Shown here: in pieces, positions 33,295 through 42,106 of the stretch
Layout of the letters: each line of letters begins with the position of its first letter
Position numbering within the stretch: the stretch's first letter is position 1
Assembly (NCBI GenBank): GCA_965200895.1
Contig: CBDAVM010000002.1
Span: forward strand, 1-64,000
Direction: 5' to 3'
Length of the DNA stretch: 64,000 nucleotides
Source: WTFV01 sp965200895
GTDB taxonomy: Bacteria > Acidobacteriota > Vicinamibacteria > Vicinamibacterales > UBA8438
Translations under genes and position numbers: made by a program
Notes under the pieces: generated by a model
What the model saw: the letters and a program-made list of their open reading frames with translations, nothing else
What the model was told of the DNA's origin: nothing
Database searches by the model: none

Positions 33295-34770
33295 ATGCGG
33301 ATGCGCATTTCGGCGGTGGTGCTGGCGGTCGCGTTCGGCGCCGGCGGGGGGCTCGCGGCGGCCCAGGCGCCCGGGTCGGTCCCCACGTTCACCAGGGATG
33401 TGGCGCCGATTCTCTACGAGAACTGCGTCACCTGTCACCGGCCGAACAACATCGCGCCGATGACCCTCATCGAGTACGCCGAGGTGCGCCCCTGGGCCCG
33501 GTCCGTCAAGGACCTCGTGGTCTCGCGCGAGATGCCCCCGTGGCCCGCCGATCCGCGGAACAGCATGAAGTTCCGGAACGAGCGCTATCTCGAGCAGCAC
33601 GAGATCGACACCATCGCGGCCTGGGTCGACGCCGGCGCCCCGCGGGGCAACCTCGCCGACCTGCCCGAGCCGCCCGACTTCCCGCCCGGATGGACCTACG
33701 AGGGCGGCGAGCCCGACTACGTCTTCGAGCTGCCCGTCGAGTACACGGTGGCGGCCGAGGGCGAAGAGGACTACATCGACTTCTACACCGAGATGCCGTG
33801 GGACGAGGACCGCTTCGCGGAGGTCCTCGAGATGCGGCCGAGCGACTACCGGGTCGTCCACCACTCGGGCGCCTACACCGTCGACCTCCCGTGGGGCACG
33901 CAGGTCATCGACGGCGTGCTGCACGACCTGGAGGGCAACTCGCTCCTGCGGGCGCCGCTGCCCACGCGGCCCGCCTCCGAGACCGAGGCCTCGTCCGAGT
34001 CGGCCGGCCAGGTCGCGCAGCAGGTGTTCAACGAGGTCAACCTGCCCGGGTCGAGCAAGCTGCTTTCCTACGTGCCCGGCCGCGGCGTCGAGCGCCACCG
34101 CCCCGGCACCGGCAAGCGGCTCGCCGCCGACAAGTGGATCCGCTGGACCATGCACTACAACCCCATCGGGGTCGAGGCGAAGGAGCGCACCAAGCTCGGC
34201 ATCTGGTTCAACACCGTGCCGGTGACCCACGAGGTGCTGACCCGGCAGGCCGGCAACGCGTTCCCCACCGACCCCTTCGGCACCGACATCTACATCGTGC
34301 AGGGCGAAGAGGTGAAGCCGGTCCGCGACCCCGAGACCGGCCGCGTGCGCCGCGGGGCGATCCCGAACATCCCGCCCTATACCGACGACTGGAAGATCAC
34401 CGGCATCACCCCCATCAGCGAGCCGATCACGCTGTACGGCCTCTCGCCCCACATGCATCTGCGGGGCAAGAGCCTGCGGTGGGTGGTGACCTATCCCGAC
34501 GGCCGCGAGGAGACGATTCTCGACGTCCCCGAGTTCGACTTCAACTGGCAGATCCACTACGAGCTCGCCGAGCCGCTCCACCTGCCGGCGGGCAGCAAGA
34601 TCACCGGCATCGGGGTCTACGACAACTCGCTCGGCAACCGCTGGAACCCCGGTCCCCACCTCGAGGTGTACTGGGGCCAGCAGAGCTGGGACGAGATGTA
34701 CCAGGCGTTCACCGAGTACACCATCGAGAGCCAGGACCTGACGAAGCTCGCCACCACCGACGACGAGTAG
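33295..34770 (+). CDS. Secreted c-type cytochrome with copper-monooxygenase-like domain
   Basis: The ATG at 33295 follows GAAGAGGAGTTGCC; the 491-residue product begins with a signal peptide (AVAFGAGGGLAAA). Heme attachment is by CVTCH in VAPILYENCVTCHRPNNIAP, with REMPPWP downstream as a likely methionine region. The later part has the pattern of copper type II ascorbate-dependent monooxygenases: VHHSGAYTVDLPWG, WTMHYNPIG and LSPHMHLRGKSLRW. The combination occurs in secreted proteins of Acidobacteriota and Planctomycetes. The redox substrate is unknown. The next gene, 116 bases on, may belong with it. Confidence 0.87.
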   Translation: MRMRISAVVLAVAFGAGGGLAAAQAPGSVPTFTRDVAPILYENCVTCHRPNNIAPMTLIEYAEVRPWARSVKDLVVSREMPPWPADPRNSMKFRNERYLEQHEIDTIAAWVDAGAPRGNLADLPEPPDFPPGWTYEGGEPDYVFELPVEYTVAAEGEEDYIDFYTEMPWDEDRFAEVLEMRPSDYRVVHHSGAYTVDLPWGTQVIDGVLHDLEGNSLLRAPLPTRPASETEASSESAGQVAQQVFNEVNLPGSSKLLSYVPGRGVERHRPGTGKRLAADKWIRWTMHYNPIGVEAKERTKLGIWFNTVPVTHEVLTRQAGNAFPTDPFGTDIYIVQGEEVKPVRDPETGRVRRGAIPNIPPYTDDWKITGITPISEPITLYGLSPHMHLRGKSLRWVVTYPDGREETILDVPEFDFNWQIHYELAEPLHLPAGSKITGIGVYDNSLGNRWNPGPHLEVYWGQQSWDEMYQAFTEYTIESQDLTKLATTDDE

Positions 34771-34886
34771 GCGGGCGGCGGCCGGGCCGGGGTTGTCGCC
34801 TCGGCTCGGCTACCTGCTCAACGCCGACAAGTGGCAGAATCCGTGACTTGCCGCGGAAGGGCAGCGGGGCCGGAAAGGACTGATCG

Positions 34887-35510
34887 ATGCGGCGGGTAGT
34901 GGTGTTGTCGTTCGTGCTGGGCCTCGTCGCCTCGGCGACGGCGCTGGGACAGCCGCAGCGGCCCCAGGGGCAGATACCCGATCGGGGCCGCCCCACGCAG
35001 AGCGGCGACGAGATTCCCCTCTTCGACTACGGGGCCTACTTCCCGGGCGTCTGGAACTTCGAGTGGCGGGTGCCCGAGAGCCCCCTCGGCCCCGGCGGCG
35101 CCATCCGGGGCGTCGAGGTCTTCTCGGCCGGCGACGGCCGCTACTACACCAGCCGCATCGAGGCCGACGGTCCCGACGGCCCGTTCACGGCCGACTCGCG
35201 CATCATCTACCTGGCCGAACAGAAGGTCTTCGCCCGCTACGAGGTCGACAGCCGCGGCTTCGAGCTGTTCAAGGCAGGCCGGGTCGGCGGCGACCTCGGC
35301 GGCTTCTACACCATCCACTACGAGACTCCGCCCTTCGAGGTCGCCGGCCGGCAGGTGCAGCTCCGGCTGGTCACCCGCCTCGTGTCGCCGGTCAACTACC
35401 GGGTCGAGTCGCGCATCTCGGTCGACGGCGGGCCGTTCACCAACTTCGGCACCGCGTGGTGGACCAAGGACATCTCCGGGGCGACCGCAGCGGGTGCGGA
35501 GGGTCGATGA
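34887..35510 (+). CDS. Secreted protein of unknown function
   Basis: The 207-residue product has a signal peptide (MRRVVVLSFVLGLVASATALG). A likely beta-rich domain follows: FPGVWNFEWRVPESPLGPGG, GRYYTSRIEADGPDGPFTADSRIIYLAEQKVFARYEVD and YRVESRISVDGGPFTNFGTAWWTKD. The layout resembles small lipocalin-like or DUF1579-like proteins, but no family can be named. It follows the cytochrome gene. Its stop overlaps the next ATG (ATGA), so it is probably translated together with the following small secreted protein. Confidence 0.7.
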   Translation: MRRVVVLSFVLGLVASATALGQPQRPQGQIPDRGRPTQSGDEIPLFDYGAYFPGVWNFEWRVPESPLGPGGAIRGVEVFSAGDGRYYTSRIEADGPDGPFTADSRIIYLAEQKVFARYEVDSRGFELFKAGRVGGDLGGFYTIHYETPPFEVAGRQVQLRLVTRLVSPVNYRVESRISVDGGPFTNFGTAWWTKDISGATAAGAEGR

Positions 35511-35986
35511 GGAGGCCGGTCCTGCGGCGTCCTGCCGGCCGCTGCATGCACATGCCGCTGTCGGGCAACGCGAACAGCATGTCGATGAGGGGGCCGGTCC
35601 TGCGGCGTCCTGTCGGCTGGCGTCCGTTCGCCGCTGCGTTCGTCTTGTTGCTGCTGGTCTCGCTGTCGAGCGCATCGGCCGCCCAGCCGATGCCGATCAT
35701 GACGACCGTCGGCTGCGTCGAGAGCGGCGACAACGGCCGCTTCCGCCTCGTGCGCGCCACCGAGCCCGAGGCCCTGCAGGAGAGAATGCCCGAGCAGCCG
35801 CCGGACGACACGCCGCTCGGCGCACGGACCATCCGCCTGATCGGCACCCTGGAGGAGTTCGGCGTCGACGACCGCACGGGTCACAAGGTGTGGGCGAAGG
35901 GCCTGCTCAACCCGGATGCGGCTGGCGACGAGGACCTGCTGAATCTCACCTCGATCACCACGCTGTCCGATCACTGCGGGTTCTGA
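35507..35986 (+). CDS. Small secreted protein with a duplicated start region
   Basis: The frame gives 159 residues from the ATG at 35507, which overlaps the previous stop. A 36-base repeat (35504-35539 and 35582-35617) copies this start area 78 bases on, in frame. Translation from 35579 or 35585 would give a normal signal peptide (PFAAAFVLLLLVSLSSASAA). From 35507 the leader is too long. The mature part (TTVGCVESGDNGRFRLVRATEP, then TIRLIGTLEEFGVDDRTGHKVWAKGLL) is a small conserved-looking domain of unknown function. The true start is uncertain because of the duplication. Confidence 0.65.
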   Translation: MRRPVLRRPAGRCMHMPLSGNANSMSMRGPVLRRPVGWRPFAAAFVLLLLVSLSSASAAQPMPIMTTVGCVESGDNGRFRLVRATEPEALQERMPEQPPDDTPLGARTIRLIGTLEEFGVDDRTGHKVWAKGLLNPDAAGDEDLLNLTSITTLSDHCGF

Positions 35987-36202
35987 CATCCTCGCGCCAG
36001 CCGTCCGCTCCGGCGCGGACCGCCCGGCAGCGGCCCGCACAGGCGCGATGGCGATCCAGCACCGGGGGTGGCAAGCGCGCTGGTCGAGGCCGAGAAGCGC
36101 TTCCGGCGGGTTCGGGGCTTTGCGAGGACGGGAGTCAACCACCGGCGAACCGTTCAACAGAGAACGGGGCATCCCCCGAAGCCCCGCCCGCACGGTGAGG
36201 GC

Positions 36203-36231
36203 GGTACCGGGACGCATGGCGCCCCGGTACC
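36203..36231. terminator. Stem-loop between convergent genes
   Basis: GGTACCGGG and CCCGGTACC form a perfect 9-bp stem with an 11-base loop. It lies between the plus-strand small secreted protein (end 35986) and the minus-strand NIPSNAP gene (end 36255), as expected of a bidirectional terminator. There is no T-run, so factor-independent function is uncertain. Confidence 0.4.
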
Positions 36232-36254
36232 GGTACCCGGATTTTCGGCCCGCG

Positions 36255-36698
36255 CTACTTGATGTCCGAGTAGTCGGTCGCCTCCAGCCACAGCACGTCC
36301 ACGTTCTGCACGATGCGGCCGTCGCGCTGCGATTCCTCGGCCACCTGCGCCCACTCGGGATCCGCCCGGAACGCGTCCCAGCTCGCCTGCCCCGCCTCGC
36401 GGCTGTCGTGCGCCAGGATGTAGACCAGCGTGTTCTCGGCCAGCGGCGCCTCCTGCGGGGTCCAGTAGCCGACGTTGGTCATGCCGTGCTTCTCGAAGAT
36501 GCGCGTGGTGTGGTTGCGGAACCGGGCGTTGAGCGCATCGAGCCGGCCCGGGTGTGCCGTGTAGGTGCGCATCTCGAAGATGCGCTCCGACTGCGCCTGC
36601 GCGACGCTCTCGAACGCGGAGAACTGGCCGGCCGCGTAGCCGAGCCCGAAGACCGCCAGACCGAGGATCGCGACGAGATACCGCTTCTGCTTCAACAT
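36255..36698 (-). CDS. NIPSNAP-family protein with N-terminal membrane anchor or signal
   Basis: The 147-residue product starts behind a strong AAGGAG site. Residues 7-27 are hydrophobic (YLVAILGLAVFGLGYAAG). The rest is a NIPSNAP dimeric alpha-beta barrel: RIFEMRTYTAHPGRLDALNARF, then HTTRIFEKHGMTNVGYW and VYILAHDSREAGQASWDAFRADPEW. The domain's biochemical role is not established in bacteria. The N-terminus implies export or anchoring, unlike cytosolic relatives. Confidence 0.88.
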   Translation of the reverse strand: MLKQKRYLVAILGLAVFGLGYAAGQFSAFESVAQAQSERIFEMRTYTAHPGRLDALNARFRNHTTRIFEKHGMTNVGYWTPQEAPLAENTLVYILAHDSREAGQASWDAFRADPEWAQVAEESQRDGRIVQNVDVLWLEATDYSDIK

Positions 36699-36877
36699 CG
36701 TGTCACTCCTTCATGCACGGGGCTCGCCAGTACAACGTTCGGCGCGGGTGTCACCGGCAGGAGCAGGCCCGCCGCTGCCGCGGCCCGATCATAGCCGATT
36801 GCCGCCAGCGGAGAACCGGACCGAACCGGCCGAGCCGAGCCATGCCGTGCCGGGTGCGAGGGGCCGACGCGGACCGC

Positions 36878-37537
36878 TCAGCGGCGGTCGTCGGGCGCCG
36901 CGGGGCTGTAGCGCGCGACCAGCCGCTGCCGATCGCGCTCGGTGAGACGCATGTACTCCGGCCGGTCCACGGCGAGCTCGTGGGTGCGGCAGGGGCCGCA
37001 CATCAGCGTGGTCGGATCGCGGTTGTGGCGCAGGCCGAGGGTATGGCCGATCTCGTGCGCGATGATGTTGCGCGCGATGTTGGGGTTGACGGCCATCGCC
37101 GTGCGGTCCTCCTCGATCGCCACGAAGTGGCCCGGCCGGCGCGGCAGCGGCCAGGCGAACGACATCAGATCCTGGCGCGACAGCAGCAGGACGGCCTCGA
37201 CGCCGAAGTCGGTGATCGCGGCGGGCGCATCCGGCTCGCCCGGCCCGCCCCGCAGGCGTCCGGCCCGCTGCGAGATCGACCGCGCGTAGTTCTCCAGGGT
37301 GCGGGTGACCGGCGAGGCGATGTGGAGCTCCTCCACCAGGCGCACGTCGAGGCCGAGGTCGGCCAGCACGTCGTTCCAGAACGCGATGGCGTCGAGCGCC
37401 ATCGGCAGCCGCACGTCGTTGGTGTCGTAGGCGACGATCACCACGCGGTGTTCGGCCGAAGGCGCGGCGGCGGCCGGGATCGACACGAGGAGCAGGGCCA
37501 GGAGCGTGCACCGGGACCGAACGCCGCGACGCTTCAT
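36878..37537 (-). CDS. Secreted metzincin-type zinc metalloprotease
   Basis: The 219-residue product carries a signal peptide (LLALLLVSIPAAAA) and the metzincin zinc site HEIGHTLGLRH, with TTLMCG downstream as the candidate Met-turn. Cysteines in LMCGPCRTHE recall matrixin-like short proteases. The start ATG overlaps the upstream gene's stop by four bases and follows GGAGGAGACGGG. It probably cleaves periplasmic or external proteins; the substrate is unknown. It forms a pair with the upstream membrane protein. Confidence 0.85.
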   Translation of the reverse strand: MKRRGVRSRCTLLALLLVSIPAAAAPSAEHRVVIVAYDTNDVRLPMALDAIAFWNDVLADLGLDVRLVEELHIASPVTRTLENYARSISQRAGRLRGGPGEPDAPAAITDFGVEAVLLLSRQDLMSFAWPLPRRPGHFVAIEEDRTAMAVNPNIARNIIAHEIGHTLGLRHNRDPTTLMCGPCRTHELAVDRPEYMRLTERDRQRLVARYSPAAPDDRR

Positions 37538-37962
37538 CCCGTCTCCTCCGCGTCATTCCGGCGCCGACCGGCTCCCGGCGCCCTCCGCGATTCCACGACG
37601 AGCAGCAGCAGCAGAGCCAGGCTGACCAGCGCCGCGATCTCCCCGACGCCGCGCAGCCAGACGAGCGGCGCGTCCACCGGCTCCCCCCGCTGCAGGGCGT
37701 CGATGTGGCGCGCCAGGGTCCGCCAGCCGCTCGAAGCGGTCCAGGCCCAGGCCGCGCAGAGCACGCCGGGCGCCACCGCGGGGCGCGCGGCCAGCGACAC
37801 GAGCGCGCCCCACAGCAGGAGCCCGAAGCCGGCTACGTCGACGAGCCGGAACGGGTCCGTCAGACCCTCCGCGCGGGCGAGCCACGTCTCGGTCCCCGCG
37901 AGGATCGGCAGGGCGGCCAGCGTGAACCGCGCAACGGTGGTCTCGACGCTCCGGGGCGTCAT
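37534..37962 (-). CDS. Polytopic membrane protein of unknown function
   Basis: The 142-residue protein has three or four hydrophobic spans (FTLAALPILAGT, VAGFGLLLWGALVSLAA, VLCAAWAWTAS, IAALVSLALLLLLVVE) and an Arg-rich C-terminus. No family is recognised. Its end overlaps the start of the metzincin gene (ATGA), so the two are co-translated and the protein may help localise or regulate that protease. Upstream is the partial copy of a methyltransferase gene. Confidence 0.65.
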   Translation of the reverse strand: MTPRSVETTVARFTLAALPILAGTETWLARAEGLTDPFRLVDVAGFGLLLWGALVSLAARPAVAPGVLCAAWAWTASSGWRTLARHIDALQRGEPVDAPLVWLRGVGEIAALVSLALLLLLVVESRRAPGAGRRRNDAEETG

Positions 37963-37964
37963 CG

Positions 37965-38170
37965 GCGCCGGCTCCCAAGCCGTCCGGCGGGAAGCGCGGC
38001 GGGCCTGTCGGGCGCCGCATCTGCGCGTTCAAGAACAACCGTTCCGCCACGGGCGTCCGTCAGCAGCCGCGCACGCACGGAACGCGCCGACAGCCACTCG
38101 CATGTGCCCGCTATGACCGCGGCGAGGCGCTCGCGCTTACCCATCGTCGCATTGTACCTGGCCGGCCCGC
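37965..38170 (-). pseudogene. Duplicated 5' fragment of the downstream methyltransferase gene
   Basis: About 200 bases are nearly identical to the start of the methyltransferase gene at 39768, including the upstream sequence and the first 30 codons (MGKRERLAAVIAG, then WLSARS). One extra G (ACGGGCG against ACGGCG) shifts the frame after about residue 31, and the homology ends there. The remaining 61-codon frame is therefore a fragment, not a gene. Confidence 0.8.
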
Positions 38171-38397
38171 CCCGCCCGCCGACGGCGCCCGGCTGTCATG
38201 GAGCTCCGATCCAGGTTCTCCGGGCCGCGCCGCGGATTCAGCCTGCGCCCCCAACCGGGAATTCGACCACCGCGCCGACGTGCCGGGACGCGGCGTGATT
38301 GGCAGGAAACGTTCGATCTGTTCTGCTCTGAAAAACAGGGTGGTCAAGCCGCTTTCATCCCCCTGGTTGGGTGCCCGGACACGGGCGTACCAGGCTG

Positions 38398-39768
38398 TCA
38401 GTCCTGGTCTTGAGCCACCTGTGCGGCGGCTGCGCGTGGCGGCCGCACGTCGATGCGGACCTCCGCGGTAAGCGAGTCGCGGTGCGCGAACCACAGCACG
38501 CGCTCCGCCACCACATCGAGCACGGCGCGGTACGTGCCGGGCTCGTCGAGGGCCGGCAGCTTCACCTGCAGGGTGACCTCGTCGCCGGGCAGCAGGTCGC
38601 GGGGCAGCGCGCCGCGATACCAGTCGTAGTCGATCACCCGCGTGCCGAGGGCGTCCGCGTGCAGGTGGGCGCCCAGGCGTGTCCAGCCCGGCTGATCCGG
38701 AATCGCGCTCAACCACCGTGTGTCGCCGGTGTTGGCCAGACGCACGCTCAGCGCCGGGCGCTCTCCCACGCCGACCTCCAGATGGTCCGGCCGCGGCTTG
38801 ATGGCCGCCCGCGCCACCTGCGGCTGGCGTGTGGTGGGCAGGTAGCGGCCCTTGTACAGGAGGATGTAGCTCGGGGCTCCGAAGCGTGGCACCAGGCGCT
38901 CCAATGGTGGCGAAGGCCCCTGGCCGCGCAGGAAGTCGCGGATGCTGGAGGGTGCAATCTCGATCGCGGGCGGCAGCGCGAGCGGTACGATGCTGACGCG
39001 GTCGAAGCCGCAGTCGAGGGCCAGCTTCTCGAGGTCCTCCACCACCACGTCGTTCTCCAGCACCCCCCACTCGTCGGTCTCCATGCGGCTGGTCGCCGTC
39101 GCGTTGTGCGCCCCGCTCGGCTCGCACATCGCGGCCACCCCGCCGTCCTTGAGCACCCGCGCCATCTCGCGCAGGATCTCGGCCTGGTTGGGTATGTGGT
39201 GGAACGCGTCGTACAGCACCATCTTGTCCACCTGTCCGTCGGCCAGGGGCAGGCGATGCCCGTCGTAGGGCAGGAACTGCGGCTCGAGGTCCCAGTTGGT
39301 GAGGTTGTCACGCTCCAACAGCGCACGCCCCAGGCGGAGCGCCGTGGGTGACACGTCGATACAGATCGTCGGGCAGCCGAACCGGTTCAGGAAGTGCGAC
39401 AGCCAGCAGGTGCCCGCGCCCAGCTCGGCGACGACCTCGCCCGGGCTGAGGCGCAGCCAGTACGCGAGGACGCCGACGTCGAACAGGTAGCGCGCGAAGT
39501 GCACGGTGTCGGTGTACGGCTTGCCGAGCAGGGCTGCCGGGTCGTCGCGTTCCGCGAAGTAGCGCTCGGCGGCCCGGTTGAATTCGTCCGTCCGCGTGGC
39601 GAGCTGTTCCGGCGGGAAGCGCGGCCGGCCTGTCGGACGCCACACATGCGCGTTCAGGAACAGCCGTTCCGCCACGGCGTCCGTCAGCAGCCGCGCACGC
39701 AAGGAACGCGCCGACAGCCACTCGCATGTGCCCGCTATGACCGCGGCGAGGCGCTCGCGCTTGCCCAT
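38398..39768 (-). CDS. SAM-dependent methyltransferase with C-terminal beta-sandwich domain
   Basis: The 456-residue protein has a class I methyltransferase domain in the middle: motif I VVAELGAGTCWLSHFLNRFG, ICIDVSP, YDAFHHIPNQAEILREMARVLKDGG and MCEPSGAHN. A C-terminal domain of about 110 residues follows (LSVRLANTGDTRWLS, LLPGDEVTLQVKLPALDEPGTYRAVLDVV). This resembles beta-sandwich domains attached to surface-polysaccharide enzymes. A role in modifying a glycan or lipid-linked sugar is inferred. The start is ATG 39768; its 5' end is copied at 37965-38170. Confidence 0.85.
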   Translation of the reverse strand: MGKRERLAAVIAGTCEWLSARSLRARLLTDAVAERLFLNAHVWRPTGRPRFPPEQLATRTDEFNRAAERYFAERDDPAALLGKPYTDTVHFARYLFDVGVLAYWLRLSPGEVVAELGAGTCWLSHFLNRFGCPTICIDVSPTALRLGRALLERDNLTNWDLEPQFLPYDGHRLPLADGQVDKMVLYDAFHHIPNQAEILREMARVLKDGGVAAMCEPSGAHNATATSRMETDEWGVLENDVVVEDLEKLALDCGFDRVSIVPLALPPAIEIAPSSIRDFLRGQGPSPPLERLVPRFGAPSYILLYKGRYLPTTRQPQVARAAIKPRPDHLEVGVGERPALSVRLANTGDTRWLSAIPDQPGWTRLGAHLHADALGTRVIDYDWYRGALPRDLLPGDEVTLQVKLPALDEPGTYRAVLDVVAERVLWFAHRDSLTAEVRIDVRPPRAAAAQVAQDQD

Positions 39769-39913
39769 CGGCGGATTGTACCTGGCCGGCCCGCCCGCCA
39801 ACGGCGGGCGGGCCGGCGCCGGCGCCGGCCGGGAGGCGCTGCACGGTTCCGCACCGCGTCGGCTGCGGCTTCGAAGCCGCCCGGTCCGAACCCGCCGGGA
39901 GCCCGCACGGCAT

Positions 39914-41257
39914 CTACGCGGCGGACGCCCGGGCGTCCTGCAGGAACTCCAGGAGCAGCCGCGTCGTCTCCTCCGGCTGCTCCTGCTGCACCCAGTGGCC
40001 GGCCCCGTCGACGAAGTGGACGCCGCGCATGTCGGTGCAGGCGCTCTGCTGCATCCGCTCCAGCGAGCCGGGCCGCTGGTAGGCGCCCCAGTCGCTCGAT
40101 CCGGCGATGAACAGCGACGGGATATCGATGGTCCGGCCGGCGAAGGTGAGCGGCTCGTCGTTGATGACCCCGGAGCGGTACCACTGCAGGCCGCCCTGGA
40201 AGCCGTTGCGCTCGTACTCGACGGCGTAGACGTGCAGCTCGCGGTCCGGCAGCCACTGGTTGGCGGCGATCTCGGCCGGCGTGGGCATGTGCAGCGCCAC
40301 CGTCTCGGCCATGCCCATGTCGAGGTCCATGATGTAGTAGGTCGGCATCTTCGCGACCTCGGTCGCCGTCCATCCGGCCAGCCGGTAGGGTCGGTTGTCG
40401 GCCCAGTCGGCGCTCTTGTGGTGGTAGTAGGCGCGCATGAAGTCGTGGACACCCTGCGTCGCCCGCCACATGTTCGGGTTGGCCTCGCGCGTGCGGTAGT
40501 AGCGCTGGTAGTGCTTGCGCGGGCGGGGCAGGCGCGCCATCTCCTCGTAGATGTCGGGGCCGCCGGGCGGGTCCGAGAGCGGGCCGTCGTCCGCCGTGTC
40601 GAAGGGGAAAGTCGGTGTGCCGCCGAACGGGGCGCTCATCAGGGCGACGGCGCGGAAGACGTCGGGCCGGGCCACCGCGGACCATGCCGCGATGGGGGAG
40701 CCGAAGTCGTGGCCGATCACCGCGTCCACGGTGCGGTAGCCGAACGCCGAGACCAGCGCCAGCGCGTCGCGCACCGCGTTCAGGCGGCTGAAGGGCCGCA
40801 GACTGTCGTCGTAGTCGGCGCTCCAGCCGGTGGTGCGGCCGTAGCCGCGCTGGTCGGGCGCGATGACGTGGTAGCCGGCGTCGGCCAGCGGCGCCAGCAC
40901 GTGCCGCCAACTGTAGGCGAGCTCGGGGAAACCGTGCAGCAGCAGCAGGGCCGGGCGTCCCGGTGTCTCGAAGCCGGCCTCCAGCACGTGCATCGTCAGG
41001 CCGTTGACGTTGTGCACGAAACGCGAGCGGACGCCGGCGGGCAGCCAGGCCGGGTCGTAGGGGCCGATCGCCGCGGCCCGCTCGGCCGGCGTACCGGGAG
41101 TCTGCGCGGGGGCGGCCCGCAGCGCTGGCGCGGCGCCCGGCAGCTCCCGCAGAATCGCCGCGGATCCGACCACTGCGCCGACGCCGGCGAGCGCCTGGCG
41201 CCGCGTGACGTGACCTTGTACAACCTGCCCGCCGGACGCGCTTCTACCGTTGGCCAT
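39914..41257 (-). CDS. Tat-exported alpha/beta hydrolase, epoxide-hydrolase-like
   Basis: The 447-residue protein starts behind GAGAGGTGAAG and has a twin-arginine signal (TRRQALAGVGAVVGSAAI). The hydrolase core has the oxyanion HGFPE, the nucleophile aspartate in VIGHDFGSPIAAW, and GHWVQQEQPEET with the catalytic histidine. An aspartate nucleophile with HGFPE is typical of epoxide hydrolases and haloalkane dehalogenases. Epoxide hydrolase is preferred because of the lid and length. It acts outside the cytoplasm; the substrate is unknown. Confidence 0.85.
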   Translation of the reverse strand: MANGRSASGGQVVQGHVTRRQALAGVGAVVGSAAILRELPGAAPALRAAPAQTPGTPAERAAAIGPYDPAWLPAGVRSRFVHNVNGLTMHVLEAGFETPGRPALLLLHGFPELAYSWRHVLAPLADAGYHVIAPDQRGYGRTTGWSADYDDSLRPFSRLNAVRDALALVSAFGYRTVDAVIGHDFGSPIAAWSAVARPDVFRAVALMSAPFGGTPTFPFDTADDGPLSDPPGGPDIYEEMARLPRPRKHYQRYYRTREANPNMWRATQGVHDFMRAYYHHKSADWADNRPYRLAGWTATEVAKMPTYYIMDLDMGMAETVALHMPTPAEIAANQWLPDRELHVYAVEYERNGFQGGLQWYRSGVINDEPLTFAGRTIDIPSLFIAGSSDWGAYQRPGSLERMQQSACTDMRGVHFVDGAGHWVQQEQPEETTRLLLEFLQDARASAA

Positions 41258-41287
41258 TGCTCTTCACCTCTCTTCTCGAATCCAGAC

Positions 41288-41307
41288 GCCGCCCGCCCGG
41301 GGGCGGC
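41288..41307. terminator. GC-rich hairpin after the LON-domain gene
   Basis: GCCGCCC and GGGCGGC pair across a 6-base loop, between the stop of the LON-domain gene (41311, minus strand) and the ribosome site of the hydrolase gene. It could end the upstream transcript. No T-run is present. Confidence 0.35.
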
Positions 41308-41310
41308 ATG

Positions 41311-42018
41311 TCAACGCGACAGCTCGCCCCGTTCGAGGAGGCCGATCAACGCCTCGGCGCGGGCCAGCGGTCCCTTCTGCCGCAGCAGGTCGAGCCGGTC
41401 GAGCGCGCTCATTCCCAGGAACTGGGAGAGACCGTCGACCAGCAGCTCGTCGGGCAGCTCGTCGGGCGTCGGCGCCTGTCCCGGCGCGACGGACGCGAGC
41501 AGTTGCACGAGCAGCGGGCGGCGACCGCGGAGCGCGGCGCGGTCGGCGTCGTCCAGGGATTCCGGAAGCGCATCAACCTCCGCCACGCGGTACGAGCGGC
41601 TGTGATCCTCGCGTACGACGCGGAACTTGACGAGTCCGCGCAGCACGATGTTGTAGCGGCCGTCGTCCAGCCGCTCGACATTCGAGATCACGCCCGCGCA
41701 GCCGATGTCGTAGATCGGCGGATTTCCGGCGTACTCGTCCTCGTAGCCCGCGTGCAGCATGACCATGCCGATGATGCGGTCGCCCGCGAGCGCATCGGCC
41801 ACCATCTCGCGGTAGCGCGGCTCGAAGATGTGCAGGGGCCGCGATGCGTCGGGGAACAGCATGACGTCCTGGAGCGGGAAGATCGGAATGGCCGCGGGCA
41901 GCGCCGCAGCGGGATCGGGTTGCGCCGCCGTGCGCGCCGGCCCGGCCGCGGCGGAGAACAGCAGCGCGCACAGCGCGAGTGCGGCCCGGACGGGAAACCG
42001 CGGTGTCGTGTCAGGCAT
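41311..42018 (-). CDS. Exported LON-substrate-binding-domain protein
   Basis: The 235-residue product is a LON N-terminal (substrate-binding) domain: IPIFPLQDVMLFPDASRPLHIFEPRYREMVADAL, IGMVMLHAG, IGCAGVISNVERLDDGRYNIVLRGLVKFRV. There is no AAA or protease part. Free-standing LON domains exist, but here an N-terminal hydrophobic signal (RAALALCALLFSAAAGPARTAA) predicts export, which is uncommon. Starts at 42030 and 42033 are also in frame; 42018 gives the best signal peptide. The function is unknown. Confidence 0.82.
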   Translation of the reverse strand: MPDTTPRFPVRAALALCALLFSAAAGPARTAAQPDPAAALPAAIPIFPLQDVMLFPDASRPLHIFEPRYREMVADALAGDRIIGMVMLHAGYEDEYAGNPPIYDIGCAGVISNVERLDDGRYNIVLRGLVKFRVVREDHSRSYRVAEVDALPESLDDADRAALRGRRPLLVQLLASVAPGQAPTPDELPDELLVDGLSQFLGMSALDRLDLLRQKGPLARAEALIGLLERGELSR

Positions 42019-42106
42019 GGACCTCGCCATCATAACCGCCGCGGGCGCCGGATATCGCCCCCGCGGATCGCGTTCGCCCGCGCGGGGCGCTCCCGCCGCG
42101 ATTCCA

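Noticed and set aside
33109..34659. 516-codon minus-strand frame opposite the cytochrome gene
   Set aside because: The opposite strand has the heme CxxCH, signal peptide and ribosome site; this frame has none.
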